DNA of 21,279 nt from Treponema sp. (GTDB lineage Bacteria > Spirochaetota > Spirochaetia > Treponematales > Treponemataceae): the NCBI GenBank assembly GCA_021442965.1, contig JABUUX010000435.1, positions 1 through 21,279 of the forward strand, read 5' to 3'. Shown in pieces: positions 7,862 to 16,919 of the stretch. Every line of letters starts with the position of its first letter. The first letter of the stretch is position 1. Position numbers and translations under genes: made by a program. The notes under the pieces were generated by a model that saw only the letters and a program-made list of their open reading frames with translations, searched no databases and was not told the origin of the DNA.

Positions 7862-7872
7862 ATTCCGTTACA

Positions 7873-9756
7873 ATGCAATACGATAATCCTTTGATTGTTC
7901 AGGGGGACCGCACTCTGCTACTGGATGTTCATGCACCGTTGGCTGAAGAATGCCGCAATGCTCTTATTCCTTTTGCAGAATTGGAACGATCTCCTGAACA
8001 TTTACACACATACAGACTTACTCCTCTTTCTTTATGGAATGCCGCCAGTGCAGGTTTTACTGCAGAAGATGGGGCAAATGTACTGCAAATGTATGCACGT
8101 TATGATGTCCCGTCAAGTGTTTTAGCATGGATGAAAGAAGTTTCTGCCCGATTTGGAGCTGTCAGAATGGTGCCGGGTTATGAAGTGGAAGTGCCCCTTA
8201 AAGCTGAAGTGGTGGAGCAAAAAGAAGGAACTTCTGCAGAAGATACTGTTACAGAGGAAAACAAAAAAGAAGTTAAGAAAGTACGGGAACAGTATCTTTA
8301 TTTAGTGTGCAGTTCAGAATTTGCGTATAAAGAAATTTCCCGTTCAAGAGATGCCAAAAATCTTCTTTCTCCGTGTGTTTATGATGAAAGTCTTGTAAAA
8401 GAAAAAATCCAGATTTCAGAGCAGGAAAAACACAATTGCTTTGTTTTAAAACTTACTGACCGAGGGACTGTTAAACAGAATCTTTTGAGATTGTCCTGGC
8501 CTGTAAAAGATGAGGTACAACTTTGTGATGGGGAACCTTTGGATTTTTCTCTCCGTGAAACAACTCTAAAAGGTCAGCCGCTTGTAATCCGAGATTACCA
8601 GATGGCTTCTGCAAAGGCTTTGGTAGGAGACAAGGGACCGGGAACAGGATTTGGTACAATCGTTCTTCCGTGTGGGGCTGGAAAAACAGTTGTTGGAATG
8701 GCAGTAATGGATCTTTTAAAAACTTCTACACTCATCATTACTACAAATATAAGTGCTGTTCATCAGTGGATAGATGAGCTGCTTGATAAATCAAATTTGA
8801 CCAAAGAGGATATAGCAGAATATTCAGGAGAATCCAAAAATATTAAACCTGTTACTGTAGCAACTTACCAGGTGCTTACTTGGAGACCAGATAAAGAAGG
8901 TCCGTATCCTCATTTCAGTATTTTTCATGAACGCCCATGGGGACTGATTATTTACGATGAAGTTCATATGCTGCCCGCTCCGGTGTTTAGGGTTGTAGCA
9001 GAACTTCAGGCAGTCCGACGTGTGGGACTAACCGCAACATTAGTTCGGGAAGATGGTTGCGAAGGTTATGTGTTCAGTTTGGTAGGACCTAAGCGTTATG
9101 ATGTTCCTTGGAAAGAACTGGAGCATGACGGCTGGATTGCAGAGGCTGAGTGTGTAGAAGTGCGTTTGGACTTACCGTATAACAGTGAAGTGGATTATGC
9201 AGTGGCAGAACCCAGGGCAAAACATAGAATAGCAAGCGAAAATCCAGAAAAGATTCACATAACTCAGGAAATAATCAAACGTTATCCAGAGGATAAGATT
9301 CTTGTAATAGGACAGTATATAGATCAGCTTCAGAAGATAGCGGAACTTATTAAAGCTCCAATTATTACAGGAAAAACTCCCACTATGGAACGGGACCGCA
9401 TTTATTCCGACTTCAGAATGGGGAAAATCCGAGTTCTTGTAGTTTCAAAAGTAGCAAATTTTGCTATAGACCTGCCTGATGCGTCCCTTGCAATCCAGGT
9501 TTCCGGCACTTTTGGCAGCCGTCAGGAAGAGGCACAGCGATTAGGACGAATACTCAGACCAAAAGAACGAAAAGCCAGATTCTTTACTCTGATTACAAGA
9601 AAAACTGTGGAAGAGGAATTCGGATCAAACAGGCAGAAGTTTCTTGCAGAGCAGGGGTATGCTTATAGAATAATTCGCTATTCAAGTGAAGAGGATTTAG
9701 ATTTTAACGATGATGACTCTTTACCTGGAACATGCTGTTTGGGAGAATTAACCTGA
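7873..9756 (+). CDS. XPB/Rad25-type DNA repair helicase
   Basis: This 627-aa superfamily 2 helicase is the bacterial relative of the eukaryotic TFIIH subunit XPB/ERCC3. It should use ATP to translocate on DNA and unwind it 3'-5'. The N-terminal part (about 5-100; YRLTPLSLWNAASAGFTAED) matches the helicase-associated N-terminal domain of bacterial XPBs. An acidic/lysine linker (about 108-140) follows. The motor has Walker A LPCGAGKT (265-272), DEVH (362-365), motif III TATLVRED (387-394) containing the XPB-specific RED triplet (392-394), and motif VI QEEAQRLGRILRP (551-563). All motor residues look intact. It is the first gene of a five-gene plus-strand run. Its TGA shares a base with the ATG of the next gene, implying translational coupling. 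Its cellular role in bacteria is not settled, though repair or transcription-linked DNA remodelling is likely. Confidence 0.93.
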   Translation: MQYDNPLIVQGDRTLLLDVHAPLAEECRNALIPFAELERSPEHLHTYRLTPLSLWNAASAGFTAEDGANVLQMYARYDVPSSVLAWMKEVSARFGAVRMVPGYEVEVPLKAEVVEQKEGTSAEDTVTEENKKEVKKVREQYLYLVCSSEFAYKEISRSRDAKNLLSPCVYDESLVKEKIQISEQEKHNCFVLKLTDRGTVKQNLLRLSWPVKDEVQLCDGEPLDFSLRETTLKGQPLVIRDYQMASAKALVGDKGPGTGFGTIVLPCGAGKTVVGMAVMDLLKTSTLIITTNISAVHQWIDELLDKSNLTKEDIAEYSGESKNIKPVTVATYQVLTWRPDKEGPYPHFSIFHERPWGLIIYDEVHMLPAPVFRVVAELQAVRRVGLTATLVREDGCEGYVFSLVGPKRYDVPWKELEHDGWIAEAECVEVRLDLPYNSEVDYAVAEPRAKHRIASENPEKIHITQEIIKRYPEDKILVIGQYIDQLQKIAELIKAPIITGKTPTMERDRIYSDFRMGKIRVLVVSKVANFAIDLPDASLAIQVSGTFGSRQEEAQRLGRILRPKERKARFFTLITRKTVEEEFGSNRQKFLAEQGYAYRIIRYSSEEDLDFNDDDSLPGTCCLGELT

Positions 9757-11828
9757 TGCAGAATATAAAACCTTGGACAGATTATATTGCTTCGCTCCCC
9801 GATGAAAAATTTTTCTTCATCATGAGGCTTTACTTGGGCGAAATAAAAACTCCTTTCAATAAAGTAAGGTTGATGGAACAACTGGCAAGTTTTTTAAGAA
9901 ACAAGGATTCAATTGAAAATATTATATCTCTTTTAGATAAGACTGATATTGAATTTCTTACGGCTATAAAATATCTTCCGGGGCTTACAGTAAAAACTGT
10001 TTGTGATTTCTTTAGTGATGAATATTCTGAGTCAATTATTTATGCAAGGCTTTCAAATTTGCGTGACAGACTTTTGATTTATACTGAAAAATCAAGAACG
10101 AATGAAGAAGAATATTTTAGGGTGAATCCACTTTTTATAGATGAACTTTCTGAATATTTTAATCCCGAAAGAATTCTTCCTCCTCAAGAAGTAGAAATCA
10201 ATTCTCTAGAGACACCATTTTCTGTTACTCCGAATTTTCTAGCGGCATTTATTTCTTATATAAATACTTATGGTCTTTCTCTTAAGGCAGACGGTAAGTT
10301 TAAAAAAGTTGATTTATCAAATTTGGAAAAAATATTTGGAAGCGGATTTGAATGCCTTCAGTCTTTAATAACAGCATTTATAAATTTATCCTTGGTTAGG
10401 GAAGGTGAAAAATATTTAGAAATAGATTCAAAACATCTGGAAGCATTTGCAGCATTGCCAGAACTTTCTCAGCTTATGATTTTGAGCACGGCTTCTGCAG
10501 TAAAACTTTCACGAGAAAGTCTAAAACGGCAGACACAACTTTTGTCAGACTGCCTTGCTTCTATGCCCGAAAGTGGATGTTCAAAAAATTATTTTTTACG
10601 ACTTGCAAAAATTGTAAATCAACGGTCACCTCTGGTTAGTAACGGAACTACAGGAGGTGTTAGCAGATTCAGCCAGCTTTTAAATATGGCAAAATCTGAA
10701 ACTCAGTCTTTTGATGCTGCGAATATTATGGATACAATTTTTGACAGTGCTGTAAGTTTTGGACTGCTTTCTTTGAAGGGTACAGATAAAAACGGTGAAA
10801 ATCTATATATTTTTAATAAATGTAATTGCAATGAATATACAAATAGCACAAAACTGCCTAAGGTTTTAAGTATAAACGGGGCTTCTACTGTTATGCTTTT
10901 ACCCGGTGCCGGGCTTTTAAATCTTCTTTTACTAACAGAATTCACGCAGATTGTTTCGTGCAGCACTGTAATGGAATTTGAGATTTCCAGAAAGTCTGTT
11001 TCCAAAGCTTTTGACAGGGGAATTTCCCTTCAACAAATAAAGGCTTATCTTTTAGAAAATGCAAATTTTGAAATCCAACAGAATCTTTTTGTGAATCTGG
11101 ATGAATGGCACAACTCTTACTCTTCTGCCATTTTATATAAAGGATATATTCTTAAGATATCTTCTGAAAATTTTGCCAGAGTTGAAAGTAATCCCCAGGT
11201 TTCAAAACATATAGCAGAAAAATTAGCTGAAGGTGTTTATCTTCTTAACATTCCGCTGGAAACAGATCCATCAGAATTTCTAAAGGCTTCGGGACTTGAT
11301 TTTATGGGGAGTGTAAAATCTATTACAAAGGAAAACGAAGTTTTTGTTTTTCCAAAAATTTCAGAAGGAAGAGACTGCAGCATTAAAAGGGAAGATGAAA
11401 GAAATTACAAAGTTGTGTCTGAAGCTAAAGCCAGAAAGGTTAAAGATATGCTTTTAGAAAGGCTTGAAACACTTTCTTTTGGAGAAATGCAAAAAGAAAA
11501 TCTTCAGACAAAAATTGAAAACGGACTTATTATTTCTGAGCTGCAACTGGCTTCTACTGCTGTGAAAAATGAAATACTTGAAGCAGACGCCATGGATTTT
11601 CAAGGAAAGATTCATCTGGTGGAAGCAAGCATTAAAGGAAATGATATGCTTGAAGTATTTCTTGCTGGAAGAGATGGTGACGGAAAAACTTTCTCTCTTT
11701 TCGGTTCTCCTGTACAATTAATAAAGCATGAAGGAGATTCAATACTCAGACTTTTGACAGAACCGGATAAGGAAACTGTTACAATTTTTATCAGTAAGAT
11801 TACACATATAAAAAGGATACGGAGTTAG
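9756..11828 (+). CDS. helicase-associated protein, putative XPB partner
   Basis: The frame is open from an ATG at 9732, but I choose the ATG at 9756. It overlaps the helicase stop as TGATG and has GGGAG (9741-9745) 10 bases upstream, giving 690 aa beginning MQNIKPWTDY. No enzymatic motif is visible. The first third is helical and winged-helix-like (about 10-140). Residues about 372-472 follow the pattern of the helicase-associated domain also found at the N terminus of the XPB protein (EISRKSVSKAFDRGISLQQI against the XPB YRLTPLSLWNAASAGFTAED). The last 100 residues are beta-rich and end ISKITHIKRIRS, loosely WYL-like. A large protein with such a domain next to XPB also occurs in actinobacteria and other treponemes, as far as I recall. 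I infer a DNA-binding or scaffold partner of the helicase. No catalytic function is claimed. Confidence 0.75.
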   Translation: MQNIKPWTDYIASLPDEKFFFIMRLYLGEIKTPFNKVRLMEQLASFLRNKDSIENIISLLDKTDIEFLTAIKYLPGLTVKTVCDFFSDEYSESIIYARLSNLRDRLLIYTEKSRTNEEEYFRVNPLFIDELSEYFNPERILPPQEVEINSLETPFSVTPNFLAAFISYINTYGLSLKADGKFKKVDLSNLEKIFGSGFECLQSLITAFINLSLVREGEKYLEIDSKHLEAFAALPELSQLMILSTASAVKLSRESLKRQTQLLSDCLASMPESGCSKNYFLRLAKIVNQRSPLVSNGTTGGVSRFSQLLNMAKSETQSFDAANIMDTIFDSAVSFGLLSLKGTDKNGENLYIFNKCNCNEYTNSTKLPKVLSINGASTVMLLPGAGLLNLLLLTEFTQIVSCSTVMEFEISRKSVSKAFDRGISLQQIKAYLLENANFEIQQNLFVNLDEWHNSYSSAILYKGYILKISSENFARVESNPQVSKHIAEKLAEGVYLLNIPLETDPSEFLKASGLDFMGSVKSITKENEVFVFPKISEGRDCSIKREDERNYKVVSEAKARKVKDMLLERLETLSFGEMQKENLQTKIENGLIISELQLASTAVKNEILEADAMDFQGKIHLVEASIKGNDMLEVFLAGRDGDGKTFSLFGSPVQLIKHEGDSILRLLTEPDKETVTIFISKITHIKRIRS

Positions 11829-11834
11829 AACAGG

Positions 11835-12842
11835 ATGGTAACACTAAAAGATATTGCACATGAATGTAATGTTTCTTTTTCTACTGTAAGTAAAGCTTTA
11901 AAAGGCTCCAGCGAGATTAGCGAAGAAACAAGAAAGTATATTCAGGCTAAAGCAAAAGAGATGGGCTATCATCCAAATATTGCTGCCAGAACTTTGCGTA
12001 CAAACCGAACATACGATTTGTGTGTTATTTTTGAGGATAAGACAGGTGCCGGATTTCAGCATCAGTATTTTGCAAAAATCATCAGTGGTATACAAAGGGT
12101 TGCTCAGAATAATGGCTATGAAATTACTTTTACTGGTCGTTCTGATAAATCTGATTTTGATTATTACACTCATATTAAAGCAAGAAATTTTGATGGAGTG
12201 GCAATTCTTTCGGCAGATTTTAAAAGCGAATATATTCAGGCTTTAATTAACAGTGAAATTCCTACTGTAACACTTGATTATATTTATGATGAAAATCATA
12301 CCGCCGTTATAAGTGATAACAAAAAAGGAATGGAAGAATTAACAGATTTCATTCTTAAAAGCGGGCACAAAAAAATTGCAATTATTCATGGGGAAGATAC
12401 ACTGGTTACAAAAGAACGGCTGGAAGTTTTTTTTAAGATTCTGAAAGATTGTGGAATTGAATGTCCCAAAGAATATGTAATTCAGGGTTTGTACCATGAC
12501 CCAGTTACCAGTCAGAAAGCAACAGGGGTTCTTCTTGATTTAAAAGATCCACCTACATGTATTATTTATCCGGACGACTATGCTGCACTAGGAGGGATTC
12601 GTGAATTAAATACCCGTTCAATTATTCCCGGCAAAGATATAAGCATTGTGGGTTACGATGGAATTATGCTTACTTCAATGCTTGTTCCGCCTCTTACTAC
12701 TTATGAACAGGATGGGTTGGTAATAGGAAACAAAATTGCGGAAACATTAATTTCTCAGATTGAAAATCCCGGAGAGGAATCAAGCCATATTATTTCTGTA
12801 ACAGGAAGACTGATTAAGGGAGGCAGTGTAGTTCAACTATGA
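11835..12842 (+). CDS. LacI-family transcriptional regulator
   Basis: This 335-aa regulator has a canonical LacI helix-turn-helix at 2-24 (VTLKDIAHECNVSFSTVSKA), a hinge helix around 46-57 (HPNIAARTLRTN) and a sugar-binding periplasmic-type fold at 60-330 (DGVAILSADF, KKIAIIHGE, CIIYPDDYAALGG, ISIVGYDG). It should bind a palindromic operator as a dimer and respond to a sugar or sugar phosphate. The ligand is not evident. A GGAG at 11821-11824, inside the 3' end of the preceding gene, serves as ribosome site. The ATG is 6 bases after the upstream stop, and its own stop overlaps the PHP gene start by 4 bp (ATGA). Target genes are unknown. The nearby GH27 gene or the PHP gene are candidates. This is a true DNA-binding member, unlike the two LacI-GGDEF proteins in the window. 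Confidence 0.93.
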   Translation: MVTLKDIAHECNVSFSTVSKALKGSSEISEETRKYIQAKAKEMGYHPNIAARTLRTNRTYDLCVIFEDKTGAGFQHQYFAKIISGIQRVAQNNGYEITFTGRSDKSDFDYYTHIKARNFDGVAILSADFKSEYIQALINSEIPTVTLDYIYDENHTAVISDNKKGMEELTDFILKSGHKKIAIIHGEDTLVTKERLEVFFKILKDCGIECPKEYVIQGLYHDPVTSQKATGVLLDLKDPPTCIIYPDDYAALGGIRELNTRSIIPGKDISIVGYDGIMLTSMLVPPLTTYEQDGLVIGNKIAETLISQIENPGEESSHIISVTGRLIKGGSVVQL

Positions 12843-13537
12843 GTCAGTATGTTTATGAAACACATCTTCATACCAGAGGAGCCAGTGCATGTGGCAGAAC
12901 TGAACCTGAAGATTACATTGAAATTTACAAAAAAGCAGGATATGCAGGAATTATTGTTACTGATCATTTTTTTAACGGAAATTGCGGAATAGACAGAACG
13001 CTTTCTTGGGAAGAAAGAGTAAGAGCTTATTGTTCTGGATATGAACGTGCGCATAAAGCTGCAGAAGGAAAAGATTTTGATGTTTTTTTTGGCATTGAAT
13101 ATAATTTTGAAGGAGATGAATATTTAATTTACGGACTTGATAAGGACTTTCTTATTTCACACCCGGAAATTATGAATCAGACTCATCAAAGTCTTTTTGA
13201 AATGGTAGATAAAGCCGGAGCTCTTATAATTCAAGCACATCCTTTTAGAGAGAGGGATTATATAAAAGAAATACATCTGCATCCGGAATGTGTTCACGGG
13301 CTTGAAGTTTATAACTCAGGAAACCGTCCTGAAGAAAATGCCAAGGCTTTAATTTTGGCAAATGAAACAAACCTTCCACAGACAAGCGGTTCAGACATGC
13401 ACGATGTTCACAATATAGAAAAATATTTAGAAGATAAATCTTTTATTCCTGGCGGCGTTGTTTTTATTGAAAGGTTAAAAACAATTGATGACTATGTTTT
13501 AGGAATTAAAGGGAAAAAGCATACTATTTTATTGTAA
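12839..13537 (+). CDS. PHP-domain metal-dependent phosphoesterase
   Basis: This 232-aa protein has all the usual metal-ligand motifs of the polymerase-and-histidinol-phosphatase (PHP) fold: H9-L-H11 (ETHLHTRG), TDH (41-43), E86 (FGIEYN), H134 (IQAHPFR), E156 (GLEVYN) and D186/H188 (SGSDMH). Such proteins hold two or three metal ions and cleave phosphoesters; relatives include histidinol phosphatase, TrpH/YciV-type nucleases and small-molecule phosphatases. It has no polymerase or extra domain and is shorter than TrpH-type enzymes, so I leave the substrate open. The start overlaps the LacI gene stop as ATGA. Its TAA directly abuts the ATG of the M16 gene. The coupling to a LacI regulator suggests a sugar-phosphate-related role, which is inference only. 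Confidence 0.87.
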   Translation: MSQYVYETHLHTRGASACGRTEPEDYIEIYKKAGYAGIIVTDHFFNGNCGIDRTLSWEERVRAYCSGYERAHKAAEGKDFDVFFGIEYNFEGDEYLIYGLDKDFLISHPEIMNQTHQSLFEMVDKAGALIIQAHPFRERDYIKEIHLHPECVHGLEVYNSGNRPEENAKALILANETNLPQTSGSDMHDVHNIEKYLEDKSFIPGGVVFIERLKTIDDYVLGIKGKKHTILL

Positions 13538-16372
13538 ATGAAAAAGCACTTATTTCTTTCAGTTATTTTTGTTTTTCTTTTTGTAGGGACGGTAAGAAAT
13601 CTTTCTGCATCTGAATGCAGCGAAAAGGTTCGTGAGACTGTAATGGAAAACGGGCTTACAGTTTTTACACTGGAAGATTATTCAACGCCATTAGTTCGTG
13701 TTGAAGTTTGTATCCGTGCAGGCTTTTCAAGTCAGACAGCGTATAATGCGGGATTCTTTAATCTTTTGTCACGTATGGTGCAAAAAACTTCCAGAGTAAA
13801 TTTTAATGAGGTACGCTGCAATTCTGATTCCACAAGATTTATTTTGAATGTTTCGCCGTCAGTACTAGAGGATACATTAGCATATCTTTCTGAAGATATT
13901 TTTAATCCTGTATTTTCGGATTCACTTCTTTCGTCAGAACTTGCACTAATGAAGCGAGAAGTTCTTCAGTTGAATAGTGATTTAGGAAATCTGATTAATT
14001 CAAGTATAGATACACGTGTTTTTGAAGAAGAACCATGGCGTCATGAATCTGGAGTTTATCCGGCATTATTTTCAAAAGTAACAGAAGATATTGCACGAAC
14101 AATTTTAAATGACATTCTGGAAAAATATTATACTCCGCAGAATGCGGCAATTTTTGTTAGCGGAAATTTTCATGAAAAAAAGGTTTTAGATTCTGTATCT
14201 AAATTCTGGGGAGTTTATTATTCAAACAGAAAATCTAATTTTAAAATGATTAATTTTAGCAGGAGCGGGCAAAAAAAGTTTGTTCTGCATCACAAAGATT
14301 TTTCTTCTGATCTTTCACAGATTGTTGTTCAGTATGCATCATTTGATGCAGATGTTAGTGAACTTGCAGCAGCTGTTTACAATGATGATAAATCAGCATT
14401 AAAAAACAGACTTGCAGAAAATAAAACTTTAAATATTCCTGGAAATGAATATATAAATATTGCTTCTGCATATAAAACGGGTTGTTCACGTCTTATTGTG
14501 CAGAGTCTTTTTCAAAATGTTAAAAATGTAAGTCCTGCTACTCAGGTTTTAGAATTTGTTTCTGTCTTAAACGATGAAAGAAAAATCAGTCAGGAAGATT
14601 TTACTAAAGCACTATTAAGAAGGGAGTCTGCTTACAGAAAAATAACAGATACTTCTGCTTCTTTTATGGAAACACTTTCTGAGTTTTGGGCAATCAAGCC
14701 TTATTATAATGCTGTAATGAATCAGAATTCTTCTGTATTTAATTCTCCAACAGCTTACGAAATGCAGGCTAGAAATGACAGTTTTGTTACAATTTCACCA
14801 GAGACTGTAGAAGAAAGTTTTTTTGAACAAGATCCTTTCATTTTTTTGATTATTTCTACCGCACAATATAATAAATATAAAAAAGAACTGACACAGGCAG
14901 GATATGCAGAAATAAATTCAAAAAACAGTTCTTGGTATACACAAAGTCTGTACAAAAACCTTAAAACAATGAAAGATTTGCAGCTTTTAAGTCAGGGCGA
15001 AAAAAAAGATACAAAATCAGAATCATGGAATTTTACGGAAGATTTTTACAAATCAAGCAAAGAGTCTATAACTTGTACAGAGCTTAAAAATAAAATTCCT
15101 CTGATTATTAAAGAAAATCCCGCAAGTTCAAATGTTTCGTTTATCCTTTCTATTAGCGGTGGAAATTTAAACACCAGTCAGAATCACGGGTTTGAAGAAG
15201 TTATGACAAATATTCTGGCACTTAAAATAATGCGCCGCATAGAATATTTAAAAGAAAGCGGGGCTGTAACCGGAGGTTATGAAATAAAATCTGAAACTCT
15301 TTTAGATTCTTCACGCATTATTCTGGAAATGGATTCGGAAGATTTTCTTCCTGTTATGAGTGCGGTTATTTCTGCAATCGTTCTTTCTGATATTTTACCT
15401 TCAGATGCAGACAGAATTGTGCAGGGGCGAAAAACCAGAAAGAGATTAGAAAACGGAAGTATGATAAATCAGTTGTTCAGTGCAGCAATTAATTTCACTA
15501 TGAGTGCCAGCCCATATGCAAATATTTATGAAACTGACAAAGAGATTTTAACTGATACAACTTATGAAGATATTTTAGCAGGTTATCCTCTTATGCTGGA
15601 TGCTTCCAGATTTTCTTTGATAGTTTGCGGAAATATTGAACATAATTTTGCAGCGGAAAACTTGGATAAACTTTTTTCCATTCTTCAGAATCAGGCAGAA
15701 AGAGAAAGAAAAGTTTATCCAAATAATTTTGACTTTCCAAAAGGGCGTCAGCAGAAGGTAAAAGTAATTCATACATTTCTTACCGATGTTTCTGCAGATA
15801 AAGCAGGACCTATGCCTTCTGTTCTTGTGCCTACAAAAACTTTTTCTGATCCGGCTTTGTTTTGTATCAAGGCACCTGAATATGGCACTGAAGAATATTT
15901 TATTTTTAATTCTATTCTTCCCTATTTGCAGAAGTCAATGAATGAGTATGCGTCTGAAAAAAAAGAAATGTATAACTGCTCGGTTTCGTTTGCAAGTGCA
16001 AGTAAGAACATCCCAATGGCTACAATTTCATTTTCTGCAGTGGACCGAACTTCTTATGCAGATAGTTTAATGAAAAACTCTGTTAAAAACTTGAAGTCAA
16101 ATTTAAGTAGCTCCGGAACTTGTGTAAAAACTTTAAGAGAAATAAAGGATGCATGGGTTTTTAATGAGTTTGAATGGGCAAACACAAATACCGGGAATGC
16201 ACTTCTTATTGATAAAAGTCTTTATGAGTCTGAAGAAGTGAATGGAAGTTTTTATCTTGAGAAATATAAATTTGTAAATGAACTTACTGCAGAAAAAATA
16301 CTATCAGTTATTGAACAGTTTTATGACTTTGATAACATGTACAGACTGTATTCTGCGGACTCTAAAAAATAA
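13538..16372 (+). CDS. exported M16-family (insulinase-like) protein with degenerate zinc site
   Basis: This 944-aa protein starts with a signal peptide (KKH, hydrophobic LFLSVIFVFLFVGTV, likely cleavage after LSA at about 24), so it acts outside the cytoplasm. The rest follows the M16 peptidase plan of two similar halves. The first, from about 30, has METVxNGLTVF-like and VRVEVCIRAGFSSQ strands. The second starts around 515 (SSNVSFILSISGGNLN). In active M16 enzymes an HxxEH motif follows the first strand pair. Here the aligned stretch is AGFFNLLSRMV (71-81), reading N75-x-x-S78-R79, so both histidines and the glutamate are lost. The second half (NHGFEEVMTNIL, about 549-560) also lacks the motif. 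I infer a non-peptidase M16 homologue, perhaps a binding or chaperone-like partner. Its 3' end overlaps the convergent folate gene by 11 bp. Confidence 0.82.
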   Translation: MKKHLFLSVIFVFLFVGTVRNLSASECSEKVRETVMENGLTVFTLEDYSTPLVRVEVCIRAGFSSQTAYNAGFFNLLSRMVQKTSRVNFNEVRCNSDSTRFILNVSPSVLEDTLAYLSEDIFNPVFSDSLLSSELALMKREVLQLNSDLGNLINSSIDTRVFEEEPWRHESGVYPALFSKVTEDIARTILNDILEKYYTPQNAAIFVSGNFHEKKVLDSVSKFWGVYYSNRKSNFKMINFSRSGQKKFVLHHKDFSSDLSQIVVQYASFDADVSELAAAVYNDDKSALKNRLAENKTLNIPGNEYINIASAYKTGCSRLIVQSLFQNVKNVSPATQVLEFVSVLNDERKISQEDFTKALLRRESAYRKITDTSASFMETLSEFWAIKPYYNAVMNQNSSVFNSPTAYEMQARNDSFVTISPETVEESFFEQDPFIFLIISTAQYNKYKKELTQAGYAEINSKNSSWYTQSLYKNLKTMKDLQLLSQGEKKDTKSESWNFTEDFYKSSKESITCTELKNKIPLIIKENPASSNVSFILSISGGNLNTSQNHGFEEVMTNILALKIMRRIEYLKESGAVTGGYEIKSETLLDSSRIILEMDSEDFLPVMSAVISAIVLSDILPSDADRIVQGRKTRKRLENGSMINQLFSAAINFTMSASPYANIYETDKEILTDTTYEDILAGYPLMLDASRFSLIVCGNIEHNFAAENLDKLFSILQNQAERERKVYPNNFDFPKGRQQKVKVIHTFLTDVSADKAGPMPSVLVPTKTFSDPALFCIKAPEYGTEEYFIFNSILPYLQKSMNEYASEKKEMYNCSVSFASASKNIPMATISFSAVDRTSYADSLMKNSVKNLKSNLSSSGTCVKTLREIKDAWVFNEFEWANTNTGNALLIDKSLYESEEVNGSFYLEKYKFVNELTAEKILSVIEQFYDFDNMYRLYSADSKK

Positions 16373-16919
16373 CTGAATCAACAGGAATGTCGTTTGTTTC
16401 AACAGGAAGGTCTTTTACAATCTGAAATGGGAAACAAACGCCCATTTTGTAAAAAAGATTTTTGTATTCAGAAAGAAACAAATCATAAAAACCTTTTCCT
16501 CTTCCAAGTCTTTTTCCGTCTTTTGTAAAAGCACGACCGGGAACCAGAAGAAGCGATTTACCTAAAACAGTTTTCATATCTACAGGTTTTTCTGTGTTTT
16601 CAGGTTCTGAAATGCTGAATTCCCCCTTCTGGAATTTTGAATTTAAAGTAATCCAGATAAATTCCATTTTTCCGTTTTTATCGGTAATTCTAGGGACAGC
16701 AACTTTTTTATTATTTAAAAAAGATTCAGTCATAACAGAAATGATATTAACTTCATCTGAAAGTGGCATAAAACAAAAAACATTTTCTGCATTCTTAAAT
16801 TCAAAAGAGCTTATTATTTTTGAACTTATTTCATATGACTTGTGAATTCTGTAAAGGGAATCTTCAAAAAAAGGTTTTTGAATTTCTTTTATATGTTTGC
16901 GTAATTCCTGTTTTGTCAT
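16362..16919 (-). CDS. 5-formyltetrahydrofolate cyclo-ligase
   Basis: This 185-aa cytoplasmic enzyme converts 5-formyl-THF plus ATP to 5,10-methenyl-THF, returning the stored folate to one-carbon metabolism. The signature is VPGRAFTKDGKRLGRGKGFYD (126-146), split here as VPGRAFTKDGKRLG and RGKGFYD, which forms the ATP/folate site. An N-terminal basic helix (TKQELRKHIKEIQK) and the C-terminal LPVETNDIPVDSVIF are also typical. The length is normal for the family (about 180-200). Its ATG overlaps the stop of the LacI-GGDEF gene (ATGA, 4 bp) and has only a poor ribosome site, so translation is probably coupled. It ends the minus-strand run that carries mtnN and luxS, fitting a methyl-cycle/one-carbon theme. 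Confidence 0.9.
   Translation of the reverse strand: MTKQELRKHIKEIQKPFFEDSLYRIHKSYEISSKIISSFEFKNAENVFCFMPLSDEVNIISVMTESFLNNKKVAVPRITDKNGKMEFIWITLNSKFQKGEFSISEPENTEKPVDMKTVLGKSLLLVPGRAFTKDGKRLGRGKGFYDLFLSEYKNLFYKMGVCFPFQIVKDLPVETNDIPVDSVIF

Noticed and set aside
7839..7872. LacI-type operator palindrome upstream of the XPB gene
   Set aside because: Only a direct repeat of TTCTGAT is seen, with no centred CG palindrome of the LacI-family type.
9732..9755. Upstream ATG at 9732 as the start of the helicase partner gene
   Set aside because: It would add eight residues and overlap the helicase gene by 25 bases without a ribosome site; the ATG at 9756 has the TGATG junction and a GGGAG at suitable distance.
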